NCBI GenBank assembly: GCA_030748365.1
Contig: JASMME010000004.1
Coordinates: 1-21,314 of the forward strand
Length of the DNA: 21,314 nucleotides
Direction: 5' to 3'
Source of the DNA: Lutibacter sp.
Lineage (GTDB): Bacteria; Bacteroidota; Bacteroidia; Flavobacteriales; Flavobacteriaceae
This document shows, piece by piece, positions 1-10,124 of this stretch. The notes beneath the pieces were generated by a model that was not told the origin of the DNA, did not search any database, and worked only from the letters and a program-made list of their open reading frames with translations. Numbering within the stretch: position 1 is the first letter of the stretch; the number at the start of each line of letters is the position of its first letter. The position numbers were made by a program, and so were the translations under genes.

Positions 1-439
1 AGACATGTCCTGTGACCGTCAACACACGGGCCGTGTGGTTCTCAGATACAGGCATGACCCCACCTTTCCTGTCAATATAGCAATTGTTGCTTTCGGTAAA
101 AACGCGTGCTATGGGTGTACGCTGCCGTATGTCAGCCTTTAACAAACCATCAACCGTCAGATAAATCGATGCGTCTTCTATCATAGGATTCGATAGAATT
201 TGTACCTCCAGTTTATGTAAATCTACAACAGATTTTGGCTGATTTTCAAGGGTGCCTGCACTTTGTATTAACAACTTATTAACCGTTGAATGGTCTATAA
301 ATAAGGGGGTGCCTCCAGCAAAACTAACCTGAATGTCTGCCAGCTGCCTGTGGCGATTCTTATGGTTGGCAAAGCCGTACAGAAAGCCTATAAACAGCAG
401 TAATAACAAAGCCTTTATGTAATACCAATTCGTTTTCAA
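1..439 (-). CDS. ftsQ: Cell division protein FtsQ, N-terminal part (cut by window edge)
   Basis: The first 146 codons of an open frame continue past the left edge without a stop. The best start is TTG at 439-437, which shares the TTGA tetranucleotide with the murC stop; no ATG lies near the beginning. The product has a short cytoplasmic tail, one membrane segment at about residues 8-24, then a periplasmic part starting LADIQVSF that resembles a POTRA domain (residues about 35-105). FtsQ is a bitopic divisome scaffold that links FtsL and partners to the septal synthase FtsW-FtsI. Position directly after murC in the dcw operon is the expected place for ftsQ, and supports the call because FtsQ sequences themselves are poorly conserved. 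Translation is probably coupled to murC. The C-terminal half, and any ftsA and ftsZ beyond, are outside the window. Confidence 0.88.
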   Translation of the reverse strand, partial: MKTNWYYIKALLLLLFIGFLYGFANHKNRHRQLADIQVSFAGGTPLFIDHSTVNKLLIQSAGTLENQPKSVVDLHKLEVQILSNPMIEDASIYLTVDGLLKADIRQRTPIARVFTESNNCYIDRKGGVMPVSENHTARVLTVTGHV

Positions 440-1773
440 GACAAGATTTCTGTTACTTTATTTACCAATACACCGATGTCTCCTGCCCCCATCATAAGGA
501 CCACCTGCTCCTCGGCCCCACGCACCAGTTCGGGAAGGGAGGCTTTAGAAGCGCATCGTTTATTTTTCATGGGAACCTTTTCCAGCAACCAAGGGGCCGT
601 AACACCCGAAATAGGCCGTTCACGCGCTGGATAAATATCCAATAATATCAGGGCATCCAACTGAGACAAACTCCTTGCAAAATCATCGGCAAAATCGCGG
701 GTCCTACTAAACAAATGAGGTTGAAATACCCCCAAAACCTCCTTGGAGGGATACAGTTCTCTGACCGCACTGACCACAGCATCAATCTCTGCCGGGTGGT
801 GTGCATAATCATCTATCAATACCCGGTCTTCGGATTTGAGACGGTAAGAAAACCGCCGTTTGATTCCTTTAAAAGTTAGTAAAGCCCTGGCAATGGCGGT
901 TAGGGGAATCCCATAACCATTTGCCATTGCCAAAGCTGCCACCGTATTTAGCACATTGTGTCTTCCGGGTAATGTTGTTTTTATATTGTGTATGTAATCT
1001 GTGGGGGTTTTTAGGTCAAAAACATACTGCCCCTGCTCAATACGTATGTTCCTGGCATCATAGGCCGCACCTACTTCTAAGCCATAGGTAATTCCCTCAA
1101 TGGGCAAGCCTTTTTGCACGTACAGGTCACCGGTCACTTTTTGGGAAAATGCCTGAAACGAAGCTGTCAATGCTTCTGCCGATCCATAGATATCGAGGTG
1201 ATCTGCATCCATGGCATTGATACAGGCAATTTGTGGAGATAGCTGAAGAAAGGACCGATCAAACTCATCGGCTTCCACCACAGAGACCTCATCACCCCCT
1301 AGGATCAGGTTGGACTGGTAGTTTTCAGCAATCCCTCCTAAAAAAGAGGTAGCAGCTGCTCCTGTCTCCTTCATTATATGCCCTAAGATGGCTGTGATGG
1401 TGGTTTTTCCATGGGTGCCGGCCACCGCCAAACAAGTGGTATTACGGGTAATTGTGCCCAATAGTTCCGCGCGCTTCATCAGGCTAAAACCAGCGGCTAT
1501 ACAATGGGCCAATACAGGGTGATCAGCAGCAATGGCGGGCGTATACACCACCAGGGTCTCTGACTTGTCTGCTGTTGAACAAGCACCTAGGGCAGCGGCC
1601 ACATCGAACTGAACATCAATGCCCAAGGACTGGAGGGCATCGGTCATGTTGGAAGGCGCCCTGTCATAGCCAGCAACCTTCTTACCGCCCTCCTTCAAAT
1701 AACGGGCAAGGGCACTCATACCAATACCTCCGATACCGATAAAATAAACCCTATGTATGTCTTTTATACGCAC
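436..1773 (-). CDS. murC: UDP-N-acetylmuramate--L-alanine ligase MurC
   Basis: Cytoplasmic ATP-dependent ligase that adds L-alanine to UDP-MurNAc, the first peptide step of peptidoglycan precursor synthesis. The 445-residue protein shows the three Mur ligase domains: an N-terminal Rossmann domain with [11 protein letters not shown] (residues 13-23), a central ATPase domain with the P-loop GTHGKTT (119-125), followed by EADEFDRSF and the DADHLDIYG segment, and a C-terminal domain containing [10 protein letters not shown], which is typical of MurC. It is shorter than the E. coli enzyme (491 aa) but complete. The start is GTG at 1773, inside the end of murG (10-nt overlap), with no Shine-Dalgarno sequence, suggesting translational coupling. 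It is the penultimate dcw gene visible, followed by ftsQ on a TTGA overlap. Confidence 0.97.
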   Translation of the reverse strand: MRIKDIHRVYFIGIGGIGMSALARYLKEGGKKVAGYDRAPSNMTDALQSLGIDVQFDVAAALGACSTADKSETLVVYTPAIAADHPVLAHCIAAGFSLMKRAELLGTITRNTTCLAVAGTHGKTTITAILGHIMKETGAAATSFLGGIAENYQSNLILGGDEVSVVEADEFDRSFLQLSPQIACINAMDADHLDIYGSAEALTASFQAFSQKVTGDLYVQKGLPIEGITYGLEVGAAYDARNIRIEQGQYVFDLKTPTDYIHNIKTTLPGRHNVLNTVAALAMANGYGIPLTAIARALLTFKGIKRRFSYRLKSEDRVLIDDYAHHPAEIDAVVSAVRELYPSKEVLGVFQPHLFSRTRDFADDFARSLSQLDALILLDIYPARERPISGVTAPWLLEKVPMKNKRCASKASLPELVRGAEEQVVLMMGAGDIGVLVNKVTEILS

Positions 1774-2864
1774 CTTACAAATAGTTTTTCTATTTCATGA
1801 ACAAGGGCCCTGGTTGCATCGGGCAGGGCCAGGACCTTGAGTTGTTTACTTATTTTCAATTGCAGGGCCTCATCGTGCAACAGGCTTGAAAACAATGCCT
1901 GAAAAGAGGCCAGTTCGGATTCTTTTAAAAGCAGGGCCGCCCCTTTATCTACAACAGACAGGGCATTGCTGGTTTGGTGGTCTTCAGCCACGTTGGGTGA
2001 AGGAATAAAGATCACTGGCTTACCGACAATACACAGTTCGGAAACAGCGCTGGCACCTGAGCGACTGATGATAAAGTCTGCTGCTGCATAAGCCAGGTCC
2101 ATCCTGTGAAGGAAGTCAACGGTGGTAACCCCAACCCGGTCATTGTAATGCTTATAGGCTTTATAGTAGTGCGCGCCCGTTTGCCAGAGCAACTGCACCT
2201 GGTTTTCCAATAACCAGTCTAGCTGGTCACTGAGCAACTTGTTAATGGCGTGGGCACCCAGGCTTCCCCCGATGACCAACAGTGTTTTTTTATGGGGATC
2301 CAAGCCAAAGTAGGTCTGTGCTTCTTTTCTTTTATCACCGAGGCTAAGCAGGTCCTGGCGTACCGGATTGCCGGTTTTAACCAATTTATGCGCAGGGAAA
2401 AACCGCTCGAGATGGTCGTAAGCCACGCACACCTTATCCACTTTTTTAGCCAACAGTTTATTGGTAATACCCGGGTAGGAGTTTTGCTCCTGTATCAAGG
2501 TGGGATGGCCCAGCATAGCGGCGACAAACAAGGTGGGACCACTGGCAAAACCTCCCGTACCGATAACCACCGTGGGCTTATATTTTCTGAGGAGGTAGAA
2601 GGCCTTCCAAAGACTGCTGATCAATTTAAACGGAAAAGTGAGGTTCTTGTGCAGTTGCTTCCGTTGGATACCCGAAATCCATAAACCTTTAATCGGATAA
2701 CCGGCAGCCGGCACCTTTTCCATTTCCATACGGCCTTTGGCTCCTATAAACAGTATGGATGCCTCCGGGTATTTATCCCCTAAGGCATCAGCAATGGCAA
2801 TGGCAGGATAGATATGCCCACCAGTGCCGCCACCACTCAATACTATGTTAATCGATTGTTTCAT
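1764..2864 (-). CDS. murG: UDP-GlcNAc:undecaprenyl-PP-MurNAc-pentapeptide GlcNAc transferase MurG
   Basis: Peripheral inner-membrane GT-B glycosyltransferase that converts lipid I to lipid II. The 366-residue protein has the N-domain glycine loop [10 protein letters not shown] (residues 11-20), the second loop GTGGFASGP (102-110) followed by [10 protein letters not shown], and the C-domain UDP-GlcNAc site: GGSLGA (199-204), [10 protein letters not shown] (267-276) and AEDHQTSNA (293-301). Length matches the family (E. coli 355). The ATG at 2864 lies 17 nt inside ftsW, and the 3' end overlaps murC by 10 nt, so the three genes are probably co-translated. Neighbouring ftsW belongs to the septal synthase that uses the MurG product. 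Confidence 0.97.
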   Translation of the reverse strand: MKQSINIVLSGGGTGGHIYPAIAIADALGDKYPEASILFIGAKGRMEMEKVPAAGYPIKGLWISGIQRKQLHKNLTFPFKLISSLWKAFYLLRKYKPTVVIGTGGFASGPTLFVAAMLGHPTLIQEQNSYPGITNKLLAKKVDKVCVAYDHLERFFPAHKLVKTGNPVRQDLLSLGDKRKEAQTYFGLDPHKKTLLVIGGSLGAHAINKLLSDQLDWLLENQVQLLWQTGAHYYKAYKHYNDRVGVTTVDFLHRMDLAYAAADFIISRSGASAVSELCIVGKPVIFIPSPNVAEDHQTSNALSVVDKGAALLLKESELASFQALFSSLLHDEALQLKISKQLKVLALPDATRALVHEIEKLFVRCV

Positions 2865-4044
2865 ACAATACGTCTAAGGCTCCCGATGATTCGTTGGCCT
2901 GGTTAGGTTCCTTTATCTCCTTGTCAGCGGTCACACTCAGGATGATACCGATGGCAAAACAGGTCATCCAAACGGCGGTACCGCCACTGCTGATCAAGGG
3001 GAGGGTTTGTCCGGTAACAGGAAACAGGTTCACCGCCACCGCCATGTTGATAATGGCCTGAAAAATGATGGGAATGCCTACCCCGATAACGAGCAAGGCG
3101 GCAAATATACTACTAGCTTTCCTGGCAGCAACCAAGATTCTAAACAATAATAAAAAATAGATACCAACGACCAACAAGGCACCGAGCAAGCCATATTCTT
3201 CAACGATGATGGCGAAGATAAAATCGGAAGATGACTGGGGTAAAAAATTCTTTTGAACACTCTTTCCGGGGCCCCTTCCAAATAAGCCGCCACTGGCAAT
3301 GGCAATCTTGGCCTTTTCTACCTGATAGCCCTCACGGGCCTCCTTGTCTGAAAAACTTTCCACCCGACTGATCCAGGTATCTACCCGGTTGGGCATCAAC
3401 CCGGGAAAGGCCTTGGCAGTCAGGACAAAAAAAGTCAGAACCAACAAGCCGGCACCGACCACCGCCCCGAGATACCTGAGCGGATACCCCCCTATATAGC
3501 AAAGCAATAAGACCATCATAAACAGGATGGCTGTTGTGGAGAAATTGGCCGGAAGAATCAAACCCAGTACCAGTGCCACTGGAAGCCATAATGGCAAAAT
3601 ACTTTCTTTAAATAGGAAGTCTCTTTCCTTGTTTTTGGCCAGGTACCTGGCCACATAGACCATTAAGACCAATCCTGCCAGGGTAGAGGTTTGAAACCCA
3701 ACACCTATAAAGGGGATATTGATCCACCTACTGGCATTGGCCCCACCCATAAGCGTTCCCTGAGAGAGGGTGACGATCAGCAGTACGATAACCACAGGCA
3801 GCATCAACACAGCACCCCCGCTAAAGTACCTGTAAGGAATCTTATGCACCCCATAAATAATTAAAAACCCGAAAGAGAGCAGGATCATATGCTTGACCAA
3901 ATGATAGGCAGGAGTCCCCAAGTTGGCCACATACACCAGGTTGGTACTGGCACTGTACACTGGCATAAAAGACAAAAAGGCCAAAAAGACCACAATGGCC
4001 CAAATGGATACATCTCCTTCGATATGGCTAAGCAGTTTCTTCAT
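2848..4044 (-). CDS. ftsW: Septal peptidoglycan polymerase FtsW (SEDS family)
   Basis: Integral membrane SEDS glycosyltransferase that polymerises lipid II at the septum together with the class B PBP FtsI. The 398-residue sequence has about ten hydrophobic segments. The long periplasmic loop contains [16 protein letters not shown] followed by [17 protein letters not shown] and [12 protein letters not shown]; the Asp in SSDFIF aligns with the essential catalytic-loop Asp of the E. coli protein. Near the C-terminus [12 protein letters not shown] is the RodA/FtsW/SpoVE signature. FtsW is preferred over RodA because the gene lies inside the dcw operon between murD and murG. The ATG overlaps the murD stop by one base (TAATG), a classic coupled junction, and the 3' end overlaps murG by 17 nt. 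Confidence 0.95.
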   Translation of the reverse strand: MKKLLSHIEGDVSIWAIVVFLAFLSFMPVYSASTNLVYVANLGTPAYHLVKHMILLSFGFLIIYGVHKIPYRYFSGGAVLMLPVVIVLLIVTLSQGTLMGGANASRWINIPFIGVGFQTSTLAGLVLMVYVARYLAKNKERDFLFKESILPLWLPVALVLGLILPANFSTTAILFMMVLLLCYIGGYPLRYLGAVVGAGLLVLTFFVLTAKAFPGLMPNRVDTWISRVESFSDKEAREGYQVEKAKIAIASGGLFGRGPGKSVQKNFLPQSSSDFIFAIIVEEYGLLGALLVVGIYFLLLFRILVAARKASSIFAALLVIGVGIPIIFQAIINMAVAVNLFPVTGQTLPLISSGGTAVWMTCFAIGIILSVTADKEIKEPNQANESSGALDVLYETID

Positions 4045-5378
4045 TACAATGCACTGACCGCTTGTTTAAATTTGTGTCCCCTATCTTCATAATTCTCAAA
4101 CAGGTCAAAGCTGGCACAGGCCGGTGACAACAGAACGGTATCTCCTTTTTCAGCCACTGAAGCTGCCACCTTAACGGCCTCTTCTGCCCCGGCGGTTTCC
4201 ACCACCAAATCCACCAAGCCCGAAAAAGTCTGAAGAATCTTTTGATTGTCTATCCCCAGGCAAACAATGGCCTTGACCTTTTCCCTTACCAGGGACATCA
4301 ACTCCATATAATCATTTCCTTTGTCTACACCACCTACAATCCAGACAATGGGGGTTCTAAGGGTTTCTAGGGCATAATAGGCAGCGTTTACGTTGGTCGC
4401 CTTGGAATCGTTGATATATTGTACCTTGTTTACCAGTTTTACTTTTTCCATACGGTGCTCAACCCCTTCAAAATTTTCCAGGCTTTCCTTGATGGCTGAT
4501 TTTCTTACATGTAACAAAGCAGCGGCCATAGAGGCTGCCAGGGCGTTCTTCTGGTTGTGCTTTCCTGTTAATACCTGTGTTTTAATATCCATACTTATTT
4601 GTTTTTGGTGATGGTTTATCACAATCTTCTCGTCTTGTAGAAAGGCTCCTGTTTCCAATGCTTCCTCTGTAGAAAAAGGGAGCAGGGTGGCCCTTACCTT
4701 ATGATCGGAAAGCCATTTTCTGATGACCGGGTCATCGTGATCATAAATCAAAAAATCGCTTTCCGTTTGATTTTTTGTGATCCTGAATTTTGCCTCGGTA
4801 TACTTATCAAAGTCATAGTCATACCTGTCGAGGTGATCGGGTGTAATATTGGTGATGATGGCTATATGCGGGGCAAATTTGTCAATGCCATCCAGTTGAA
4901 AACTACTCAGTTCAAGTACGTGAACATCAAAATGACTGCTGGCCACTTGCCCGGCAAAACTGTCTCCTATATTTCCCCCCATCCCCGCACAAATACCCCC
5001 TCTTTTCAGTAGGTGATACAACAAGGCTGTGGTGGTGGTCTTTCCATTGGAACCGGTAATTCCTACCATGACAGCGCTGCTAAAGCCAGCCGCAAACTCA
5101 ATTTCTGAGACCACCGGAATCTGTCTGCTCAACAAATACTGTACGACCGGCACTTCATCTGGAATTCCGGGACTTTTTACCACCAAGTCTGCCTTCGAAA
5201 TCTTGGGAATGCTGTGTAGCCCTTCTTCATAAGGAAGTTGGTGTTGTACCAGTACTTTCTTATAGCGGTCGGCAATGACTCCGCGGTCTGAGACAAAGAC
5301 CTCGTAGCCTTGTTGCTGAGCCAGTACAGCGGTGCCAACACCGCTTTCTCCTGCGCCAAGTACGACCAACTTATTCAT
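4044..5378 (-). CDS. murD: UDP-N-acetylmuramoyl-L-alanine--D-glutamate ligase MurD
   Basis: Cytoplasmic ATP-dependent ligase adding D-glutamate to UDP-MurNAc-L-Ala. The 444 residues show an N-terminal Rossmann-type domain (LVVLGAGESGVG, residues 4-15), the P-loop GSNGKTT (109-115), ELSSFQL (156-162), NITPDHLDRY (177-186), and the C-domain NDSKATN (323-329) and GGVDKG (349-354). NDSKATN and ELSSFQL are characteristic of MurD among the Mur ligases. Length equals the family norm (E. coli 438). The start is ATG, 62 nt downstream of mraY; this is the only gap of any size within the operon, and I see no clear promoter in it. Translation of ftsW begins on its stop codon. Confidence 0.97.
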   Translation of the reverse strand: MNKLVVLGAGESGVGTAVLAQQQGYEVFVSDRGVIADRYKKVLVQHQLPYEEGLHSIPKISKADLVVKSPGIPDEVPVVQYLLSRQIPVVSEIEFAAGFSSAVMVGITGSNGKTTTTALLYHLLKRGGICAGMGGNIGDSFAGQVASSHFDVHVLELSSFQLDGIDKFAPHIAIITNITPDHLDRYDYDFDKYTEAKFRITKNQTESDFLIYDHDDPVIRKWLSDHKVRATLLPFSTEEALETGAFLQDEKIVINHHQKQISMDIKTQVLTGKHNQKNALAASMAAALLHVRKSAIKESLENFEGVEHRMEKVKLVNKVQYINDSKATNVNAAYYALETLRTPIVWIVGGVDKGNDYMELMSLVREKVKAIVCLGIDNQKILQTFSGLVDLVVETAGAEEAVKVAASVAEKGDTVLLSPACASFDLFENYEDRGHKFKQAVSAL

Positions 5379-5440
5379 ATAGGGTTATTATTTATATCCT
5401 GTACTGCCTGAACATCCTTTCAATGTCAACAGTTCGCTAT

Positions 5441-6667
5441 TTATCGTAATTTTAAGGTGACGATGGTAAACACCGCCAACAGGATTCCGATGATCCAGAA
5501 CCTGGTAACAATCTTACTTTCGTGGTATCCTGATTTTTGATAGTGATGGTGCAAAGGGGCCATTTTAAAAATCCGCCTTCCCTGACCGTATTTCTTCTTG
5601 GTAAATTTGAAAAAAGAGACCTGTAATATGACTGAGAGTGTTTCCACAAAAAAGACACCTGCCAATATGGGTATCAACAACTCTTTTCTCACAGCAATGG
5701 CCAATACAGCAATGATTCCTCCGATGGTCAGGCTGCCCGTATCTCCCATAAAGATTTGTGCCGGGTAGGTATTGTACCACAAGAACCCTATCAGTGCACC
5801 TACAAAAGCAGCTATAAAAATGGTCATCTCACCTGAATTCGGTATGTACATCACATCGAGGTAATCAGCAAAAATGATGTTTCCGGAAACCCAGGCAAAA
5901 AGCCCCAGGGTGAGGGCAATAATAGCGGAAGATCCTGCCGCCAGGCCATCGATACCGTCGGTTAGGTTGGCGCCATTCGACACGGCGGTCACAATAAAAA
6001 TAACGATGGGAATAAACACCAACCAGGCATACTGCTGGTAGTTGTCTCCCATCCATTTAAAAAGAGCGGCGTATTCGAGTTCGTTGTTCTTAAAAAATGG
6101 GATGGTCGTTTTGGTGGATTTATGTGCTGTAGAAAACTGAACGGCACTGACCGTTTGCGTGGTCAGGGTTTCACCGGCTGGAAGTTTTTCCTTGATGGTG
6201 ACCCCTGGATGAAAATAAAGCATGACGCCCACAAAGACCCCCAAGCCAACCTGGCCCATCACCTTAAACCGACCCTTGAGTCCTTCCTTGTCCTTTTTAA
6301 ATATCTTGATATAATCGTCGATAAATCCAATAAGCCCCATCCAAAGGGTGGTTACCAACAGCAATATGATGTATACATTGTCTAGCCTGGTGAATAACAA
6401 TACCGGAATCAGGGTGGTCAATATGATGATGATACCGCCCATGGTAGGGGTCCCTGCTTTTTCGATCTGGCCATCCAGACCGAGGTCTCTTACCGACTCA
6501 CCCACCTGCTTCTTTTGCAGGTATCTGATAATTCGTTTTCCGTAAATGGTAGAAAACAACAAAGAGATTATAAAGGCCATGGCTGAACGGAAGGAAATGT
6601 ACTGAAACAGACTGGCACCAGTCAGCTGGTATTGATTTTCTAGGTATTCAAACAGGTAGTATAACAT
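5441..6667 (-). CDS. mraY: Phospho-MurNAc-pentapeptide transferase MraY
   Basis: Inner-membrane transferase that moves phospho-MurNAc-pentapeptide from UDP onto undecaprenyl phosphate, making lipid I. Seen in the sequence: many hydrophobic segments, the Asp pair in FIDDYIK (D117, D118), the [12 protein letters not shown] loop (234-245), FMGDTGSL (306-313) and the His-rich APLHHHYQ (370-377), all active-site signatures of MraY. At 408 residues it is clearly longer than the E. coli enzyme (360); most of the surplus is a polar stretch at about residues 155-205 with many Thr, Ser and Lys, which I infer to be an enlarged periplasmic loop and which is common in Bacteroidota MraY as far as I recall. 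The ATG lies one base after the murE stop (TAAGATG). Confidence 0.97.
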   Translation of the reverse strand: MLYYLFEYLENQYQLTGASLFQYISFRSAMAFIISLLFSTIYGKRIIRYLQKKQVGESVRDLGLDGQIEKAGTPTMGGIIIILTTLIPVLLFTRLDNVYIILLLVTTLWMGLIGFIDDYIKIFKKDKEGLKGRFKVMGQVGLGVFVGVMLYFHPGVTIKEKLPAGETLTTQTVSAVQFSTAHKSTKTTIPFFKNNELEYAALFKWMGDNYQQYAWLVFIPIVIFIVTAVSNGANLTDGIDGLAAGSSAIIALTLGLFAWVSGNIIFADYLDVMYIPNSGEMTIFIAAFVGALIGFLWYNTYPAQIFMGDTGSLTIGGIIAVLAIAVRKELLIPILAGVFFVETLSVILQVSFFKFTKKKYGQGRRIFKMAPLHHHYQKSGYHESKIVTRFWIIGILLAVFTIVTLKLR

Positions 6668-6668
6668 C

Positions 6669-8135
6669 TTATGATTTTTCTGTAAAAGTTAGGAGCTCAT
6701 TGATCTTTTGATAATCGTTGAAATAGTGGCGTTCCCCGTTGACCTCCTGATAGGTTTCATGTCCTTTCCCTGCGATTAGGATGATGTCGCCTTTGACAGC
6801 CAGTTTGGTGGCGGTCTTCAGGGCCTGCTCACGGTCGGTGATCGATAGGGTTTTTCCAATTTGTTGCGGGTCAACACCTGAAACGATGTCGTCAATAATT
6901 TGTATCGGGTCTTCTGTTCGCGGATTGTCGGAGGTAAAAATGACCTGGGTACTCAGTTGAGCAGCAATGCGCCCCATTACCGGTCGTTTTGTGGTGTCCC
7001 TGTCTCCGCCACAACCCACCACAGTAATCAACTGTTCGTGACCACTTCGGATATCGTTGATGGTTTCCAATACATTTTTTAGGGCATCAGGGGTATGTGC
7101 ATAATCGACAATGGCTGTGATACCCCCATCGGAAACAGCACACTGAAAGCGTCCGGAAACACTCTCCAGTGTACTGAGCTGCGGAAGCAATTCTTCAGAT
7201 GAGAAACCCAGCAAGGTAGACACCCCATAAACAGCCAACAGGTTATAGGCATTAAAACGGCCTGTCAATGTAGACCACAGTTCCTGTCCGTTGATGTTTA
7301 GCAACAAGCCAGAAAAACGGTTTTCCAGTATCCTTGCCTTCATATCGGCCATGGTTTTCAGGGCATAGGTATGGGTAGTAGCCTTGGTGTTCTGTACCAT
7401 AAAAGACCCATTCTTATCATCTACATTTACCAGGGCAAAAGCGGTGGCGGGCAGGAAATCAAAAAAGGATTTTTTAACATCCCTATAGGCTTTAAAACTC
7501 TGGTGATAATCTAGGTGATCATGGGTCAGGTTGGTAAATACCCCCCCGTTAAAGGCCAGCCCTCTGGTTCTTTGCTGGGCGATCCCATGGGAACTTACTT
7601 CCATAAAACAGTGACTCACACCAGCGGTAACCATGTCATTTAAATAACGATTGATCGCTATGGCATCAGGGGTGGTATGGGTAGCTGGGTATTGTTCCTT
7701 ACCAACCATAACCTGGACAGTAGACAATAAACCGGCCTGAAAACCGGCCTGGCTAAACAGGCGGTACAGTAGGGTGGCGATGGTTGTTTTTCCATTGGTC
7801 CCGGTAATACCGACCAAGGTGAGTTTTTCAGAAGGGCGGTCAAAATAGTTGGCGGCCATACAGGCCAATGCAGTCGAAACCTCTTCCACCTGGAGGTAAG
7901 TAACCTCCTCGTGCAAGGAATCTGGTAGGTTTTCGCAAAGTACCGCAACCGCCCCGGCAGTAATGGCCAGGTCAATAAAACGGTGCCCGTCGAGCTTCCA
8001 CCCTTTCTGAGCGACAAACAGCTGACCCTTGCGTATCTTTCTGGAATCGAGTTCAAGGGACGAAATAAACCGATCCTCTGGTCCGCGGAGGTCTTTGATG
8101 GCTACGCCGTGTATAATGTCTTTTAACTGTTTCAA
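6669..8135 (-). CDS. murE: UDP-MurNAc-tripeptide synthetase MurE, meso-diaminopimelate type
   Basis: Cytoplasmic ligase adding the third residue of the stem peptide. The 488-residue protein has the P-loop TGTNGKTT (111-118), MEVSSHGI (178-185), THDHLDYH (204-211), YAHTPD (345-350) and, in the C-domain, SDNPRTEDP (402-410). The DNPR motif is the known marker for meso-diaminopimelate specificity rather than lysine, which fits a Gram-negative cell wall. Length is as expected (E. coli 495). The start is TTG at 8135, immediately following the ftsI TAG stop with no spacer and no Shine-Dalgarno sequence; the alignment of the N-terminus with the family and the lack of any nearby ATG support it. The gene is followed one base later by mraY. 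Confidence 0.96.
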   Translation of the reverse strand: MKQLKDIIHGVAIKDLRGPEDRFISSLELDSRKIRKGQLFVAQKGWKLDGHRFIDLAITAGAVAVLCENLPDSLHEEVTYLQVEEVSTALACMAANYFDRPSEKLTLVGITGTNGKTTIATLLYRLFSQAGFQAGLLSTVQVMVGKEQYPATHTTPDAIAINRYLNDMVTAGVSHCFMEVSSHGIAQQRTRGLAFNGGVFTNLTHDHLDYHQSFKAYRDVKKSFFDFLPATAFALVNVDDKNGSFMVQNTKATTHTYALKTMADMKARILENRFSGLLLNINGQELWSTLTGRFNAYNLLAVYGVSTLLGFSSEELLPQLSTLESVSGRFQCAVSDGGITAIVDYAHTPDALKNVLETINDIRSGHEQLITVVGCGGDRDTTKRPVMGRIAAQLSTQVIFTSDNPRTEDPIQIIDDIVSGVDPQQIGKTLSITDREQALKTATKLAVKGDIILIAGKGHETYQEVNGERHYFNDYQKINELLTFTEKS

Positions 8136-10124
8136 CTATCCCAGTGTTAAATGAATAATGCTTCCTGCTACTATTTTGTCTCCGGCTGAAATGGACTGAC
8201 GAACTACCTTACCCTGCCCCTTATAACGCACCTTTAATCCTGCATTTTCCAACAAAGGAATGGCATCCATCAGCGGCATACCGCGAAGGTTCGGGACCGC
8301 AGCGATAGGGTCTGTAATAAAATCATTGTAGGCCTCGTACTGTGCCTGTACTGGTTCAAACAGCCCAGGGTCAGCTACCACTTTATGAATGGTGCGACGG
8401 GCGGTATAAATCTTTTGGGCGATGTCCTTAAAAACCGGCCCCGACACATCTGCGCCATAGTAGCCTTTCTGCACCTGGGGTTTGTGAATTACCACCACAC
8501 AGGAGTACTGCGGATTCTCAGCGGGAAAATACCCGGTAAACGAGGATACATAGCGCCGGTTTTTATCCCAGTCTGGTAGCCAGTATTCGGTCCTGGCCGT
8601 ACCCGTCTTCCCGGCCATGGAGAAATCGCTGGAATACAATTTTTTGGCGGTGCCCCTGACCACAACGTTTTGTAATACTTCTTGTACCTTCTGAATGGTT
8701 TCCGTTGAGCAGATCAGGGTATCTATCACCGCTCGCTCAAAGGTTTCAAGGGTTTTATTCCTGAACTTGATAGCCTTTACAAAGCGGGGTTTTACCATGG
8801 TGCCGCCATTGGCAATGGCATTGTAAAAGACCAGTGTTTGTAAGGGGGTCATTCGCAGGTTGTATCCATAGGCCATAGAAGGCAAGGCGTTCTTACTCCA
8901 TTTTCGATCGCCTGGCGCTGGCAGTTCAGGACTTCCCTCTCCCAGAATGGGCAGGCCTATTTTTTTGTCTATATGCATCTTTTTCAACAAAGCGATAAAT
9001 TGTTGGGGGTCTTTGCTAAAATGGCTATCAATCAGACGGGCAAATCCAATATTGGAGGAAAGTTCCAGGGCACGGGCTGCAGAAATTTCCCCATAGCCAC
9101 CGCGTTTGGCATCGTGTATATACCTGCCATACATCCGGTACCTACCCTCCCCGGTATCTACCATGGTACCCGTGTCTATCACCCTGGCTTCCAGCGCTGC
9201 TACCAGCGACATCAGCTTAAAAGCCGATCCGGGCTCCTGGGATTCATAAACGGCATAATTTCTTTTTTCATAGTATTTGCCTTTGGGTGTACGCCCCAGG
9301 TTGGCAATCGCCTTAATCTCCCCTGTACGGGTTTCCATAACAACCACACATCCGTGGTCTGCTTGGTAGTATTCTAGTTGTCGCAGGAGGGAATGATGGG
9401 CAATGTCTTGTATATTGATATCGATTGTTGTAATGACATCCTTGCCGTCTTGGGGTTCTTTTTCATTGCTGTCATTGATTGGTTTCCACTGGTTCTTCGC
9501 CATTTTCTGTTTCATACGCCAGCCGTATTTCCCTCTCAAAATATGTTTATAGGCGCCTTCAATGCCCGGGCTGCCTTTTTCGTTGTCATAGCCGATGGTG
9601 CGTTCGGCTACTTTTCCCAAGGGGTGGGCACGTTCAGTGGACTGTTCGGCAATAAAACCACCCCTGTACATACCCCGCTTAAAGATGGGGAATTGCTTCA
9701 TCTTCACGTAATCATTGTGACCGATCTTTTTGGCGATGAGCAAGTAACGGTTCTTATTTTTCCGCGCACGCCTGATCTTTGTTTCCCAGTAAGCGGGCGT
9801 GTTGCCCAACATAGCGGAAAGTTCAACTGACAGGGGCCTGAGTTGTTCCTGAAATAGTTCAGGAGCCACGGTAAAAGCATCCATACGGATCTCGTACTGA
9901 GCAATGGAAGTGGCCAGCAAACTACCATCAGCAGAAAAGATATTGCCCCTGTTGGCAAAGATGGTGTCATTTCTAAGGGTAAGTTGTTCCGACAAACTGC
10001 GGTAGGTATCCCCCTCTGAAAACTGGATGTCAACAAGACGGACCAAGACAGCTACTAACAAAAGACTTGTCAGGACAAAAAGGTAATACAACCTGTTCAA
10101 TATGTGCTTCTTTACAAGGGTCAA
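8136..10124 (-). CDS. ftsI: Septal transpeptidase FtsI (PBP3-type, class B) with C-terminal PASTA domain
   Basis: Class B penicillin-binding protein that crosslinks septal peptidoglycan together with FtsW. One membrane anchor lies at about residues 11-33, followed by the PBP dimerisation domain (RGNIFSADG near 59-67) and the transpeptidase domain with all three active-site motifs: SAFK (S300-K303), SSN (356-358) and KTG (506-508). Residues about 607-662 (VPNLRGMPLMDAI, then LTLG at the end) form a single PASTA domain, so the protein is longer than E. coli FtsI (588 aa). PASTA domains are better known from Gram-positive PBPs and kinases, but also occur in Bacteroidota FtsI. The start is TTG at 10124, overlapping the ftsL stop as TTGA. 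Neighbours ftsL and ftsW make this the division rather than the elongation enzyme. Confidence 0.95.
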   Translation of the reverse strand: MTLVKKHILNRLYYLFVLTSLLLVAVLVRLVDIQFSEGDTYRSLSEQLTLRNDTIFANRGNIFSADGSLLATSIAQYEIRMDAFTVAPELFQEQLRPLSVELSAMLGNTPAYWETKIRRARKNKNRYLLIAKKIGHNDYVKMKQFPIFKRGMYRGGFIAEQSTERAHPLGKVAERTIGYDNEKGSPGIEGAYKHILRGKYGWRMKQKMAKNQWKPINDSNEKEPQDGKDVITTIDINIQDIAHHSLLRQLEYYQADHGCVVVMETRTGEIKAIANLGRTPKGKYYEKRNYAVYESQEPGSAFKLMSLVAALEARVIDTGTMVDTGEGRYRMYGRYIHDAKRGGYGEISAARALELSSNIGFARLIDSHFSKDPQQFIALLKKMHIDKKIGLPILGEGSPELPAPGDRKWSKNALPSMAYGYNLRMTPLQTLVFYNAIANGGTMVKPRFVKAIKFRNKTLETFERAVIDTLICSTETIQKVQEVLQNVVVRGTAKKLYSSDFSMAGKTGTARTEYWLPDWDKNRRYVSSFTGYFPAENPQYSCVVVIHKPQVQKGYYGADVSGPVFKDIAQKIYTARRTIHKVVADPGLFEPVQAQYEAYNDFITDPIAAVPNLRGMPLMDAIPLLENAGLKVRYKGQGKVVRQSISAGDKIVAGSIIHLTLG

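Noticed and set aside
2250..2684. 144-codon plus-strand open frame inside murG
   Set aside because: Antisense to conserved MurG codons; composition and sequence show no protein family features.
5379..5440. Possible internal promoter or hairpin between mraY and murD
   Set aside because: No TAnnTTTG match and only an imperfect, wobble-containing inverted repeat; treated as a plain 62-nt spacer.
9378..9830. 150-codon plus-strand open frame inside ftsI
   Set aside because: Lies entirely opposite the transpeptidase gene, no recognisable domain, no promoter; a shadow of coding DNA.
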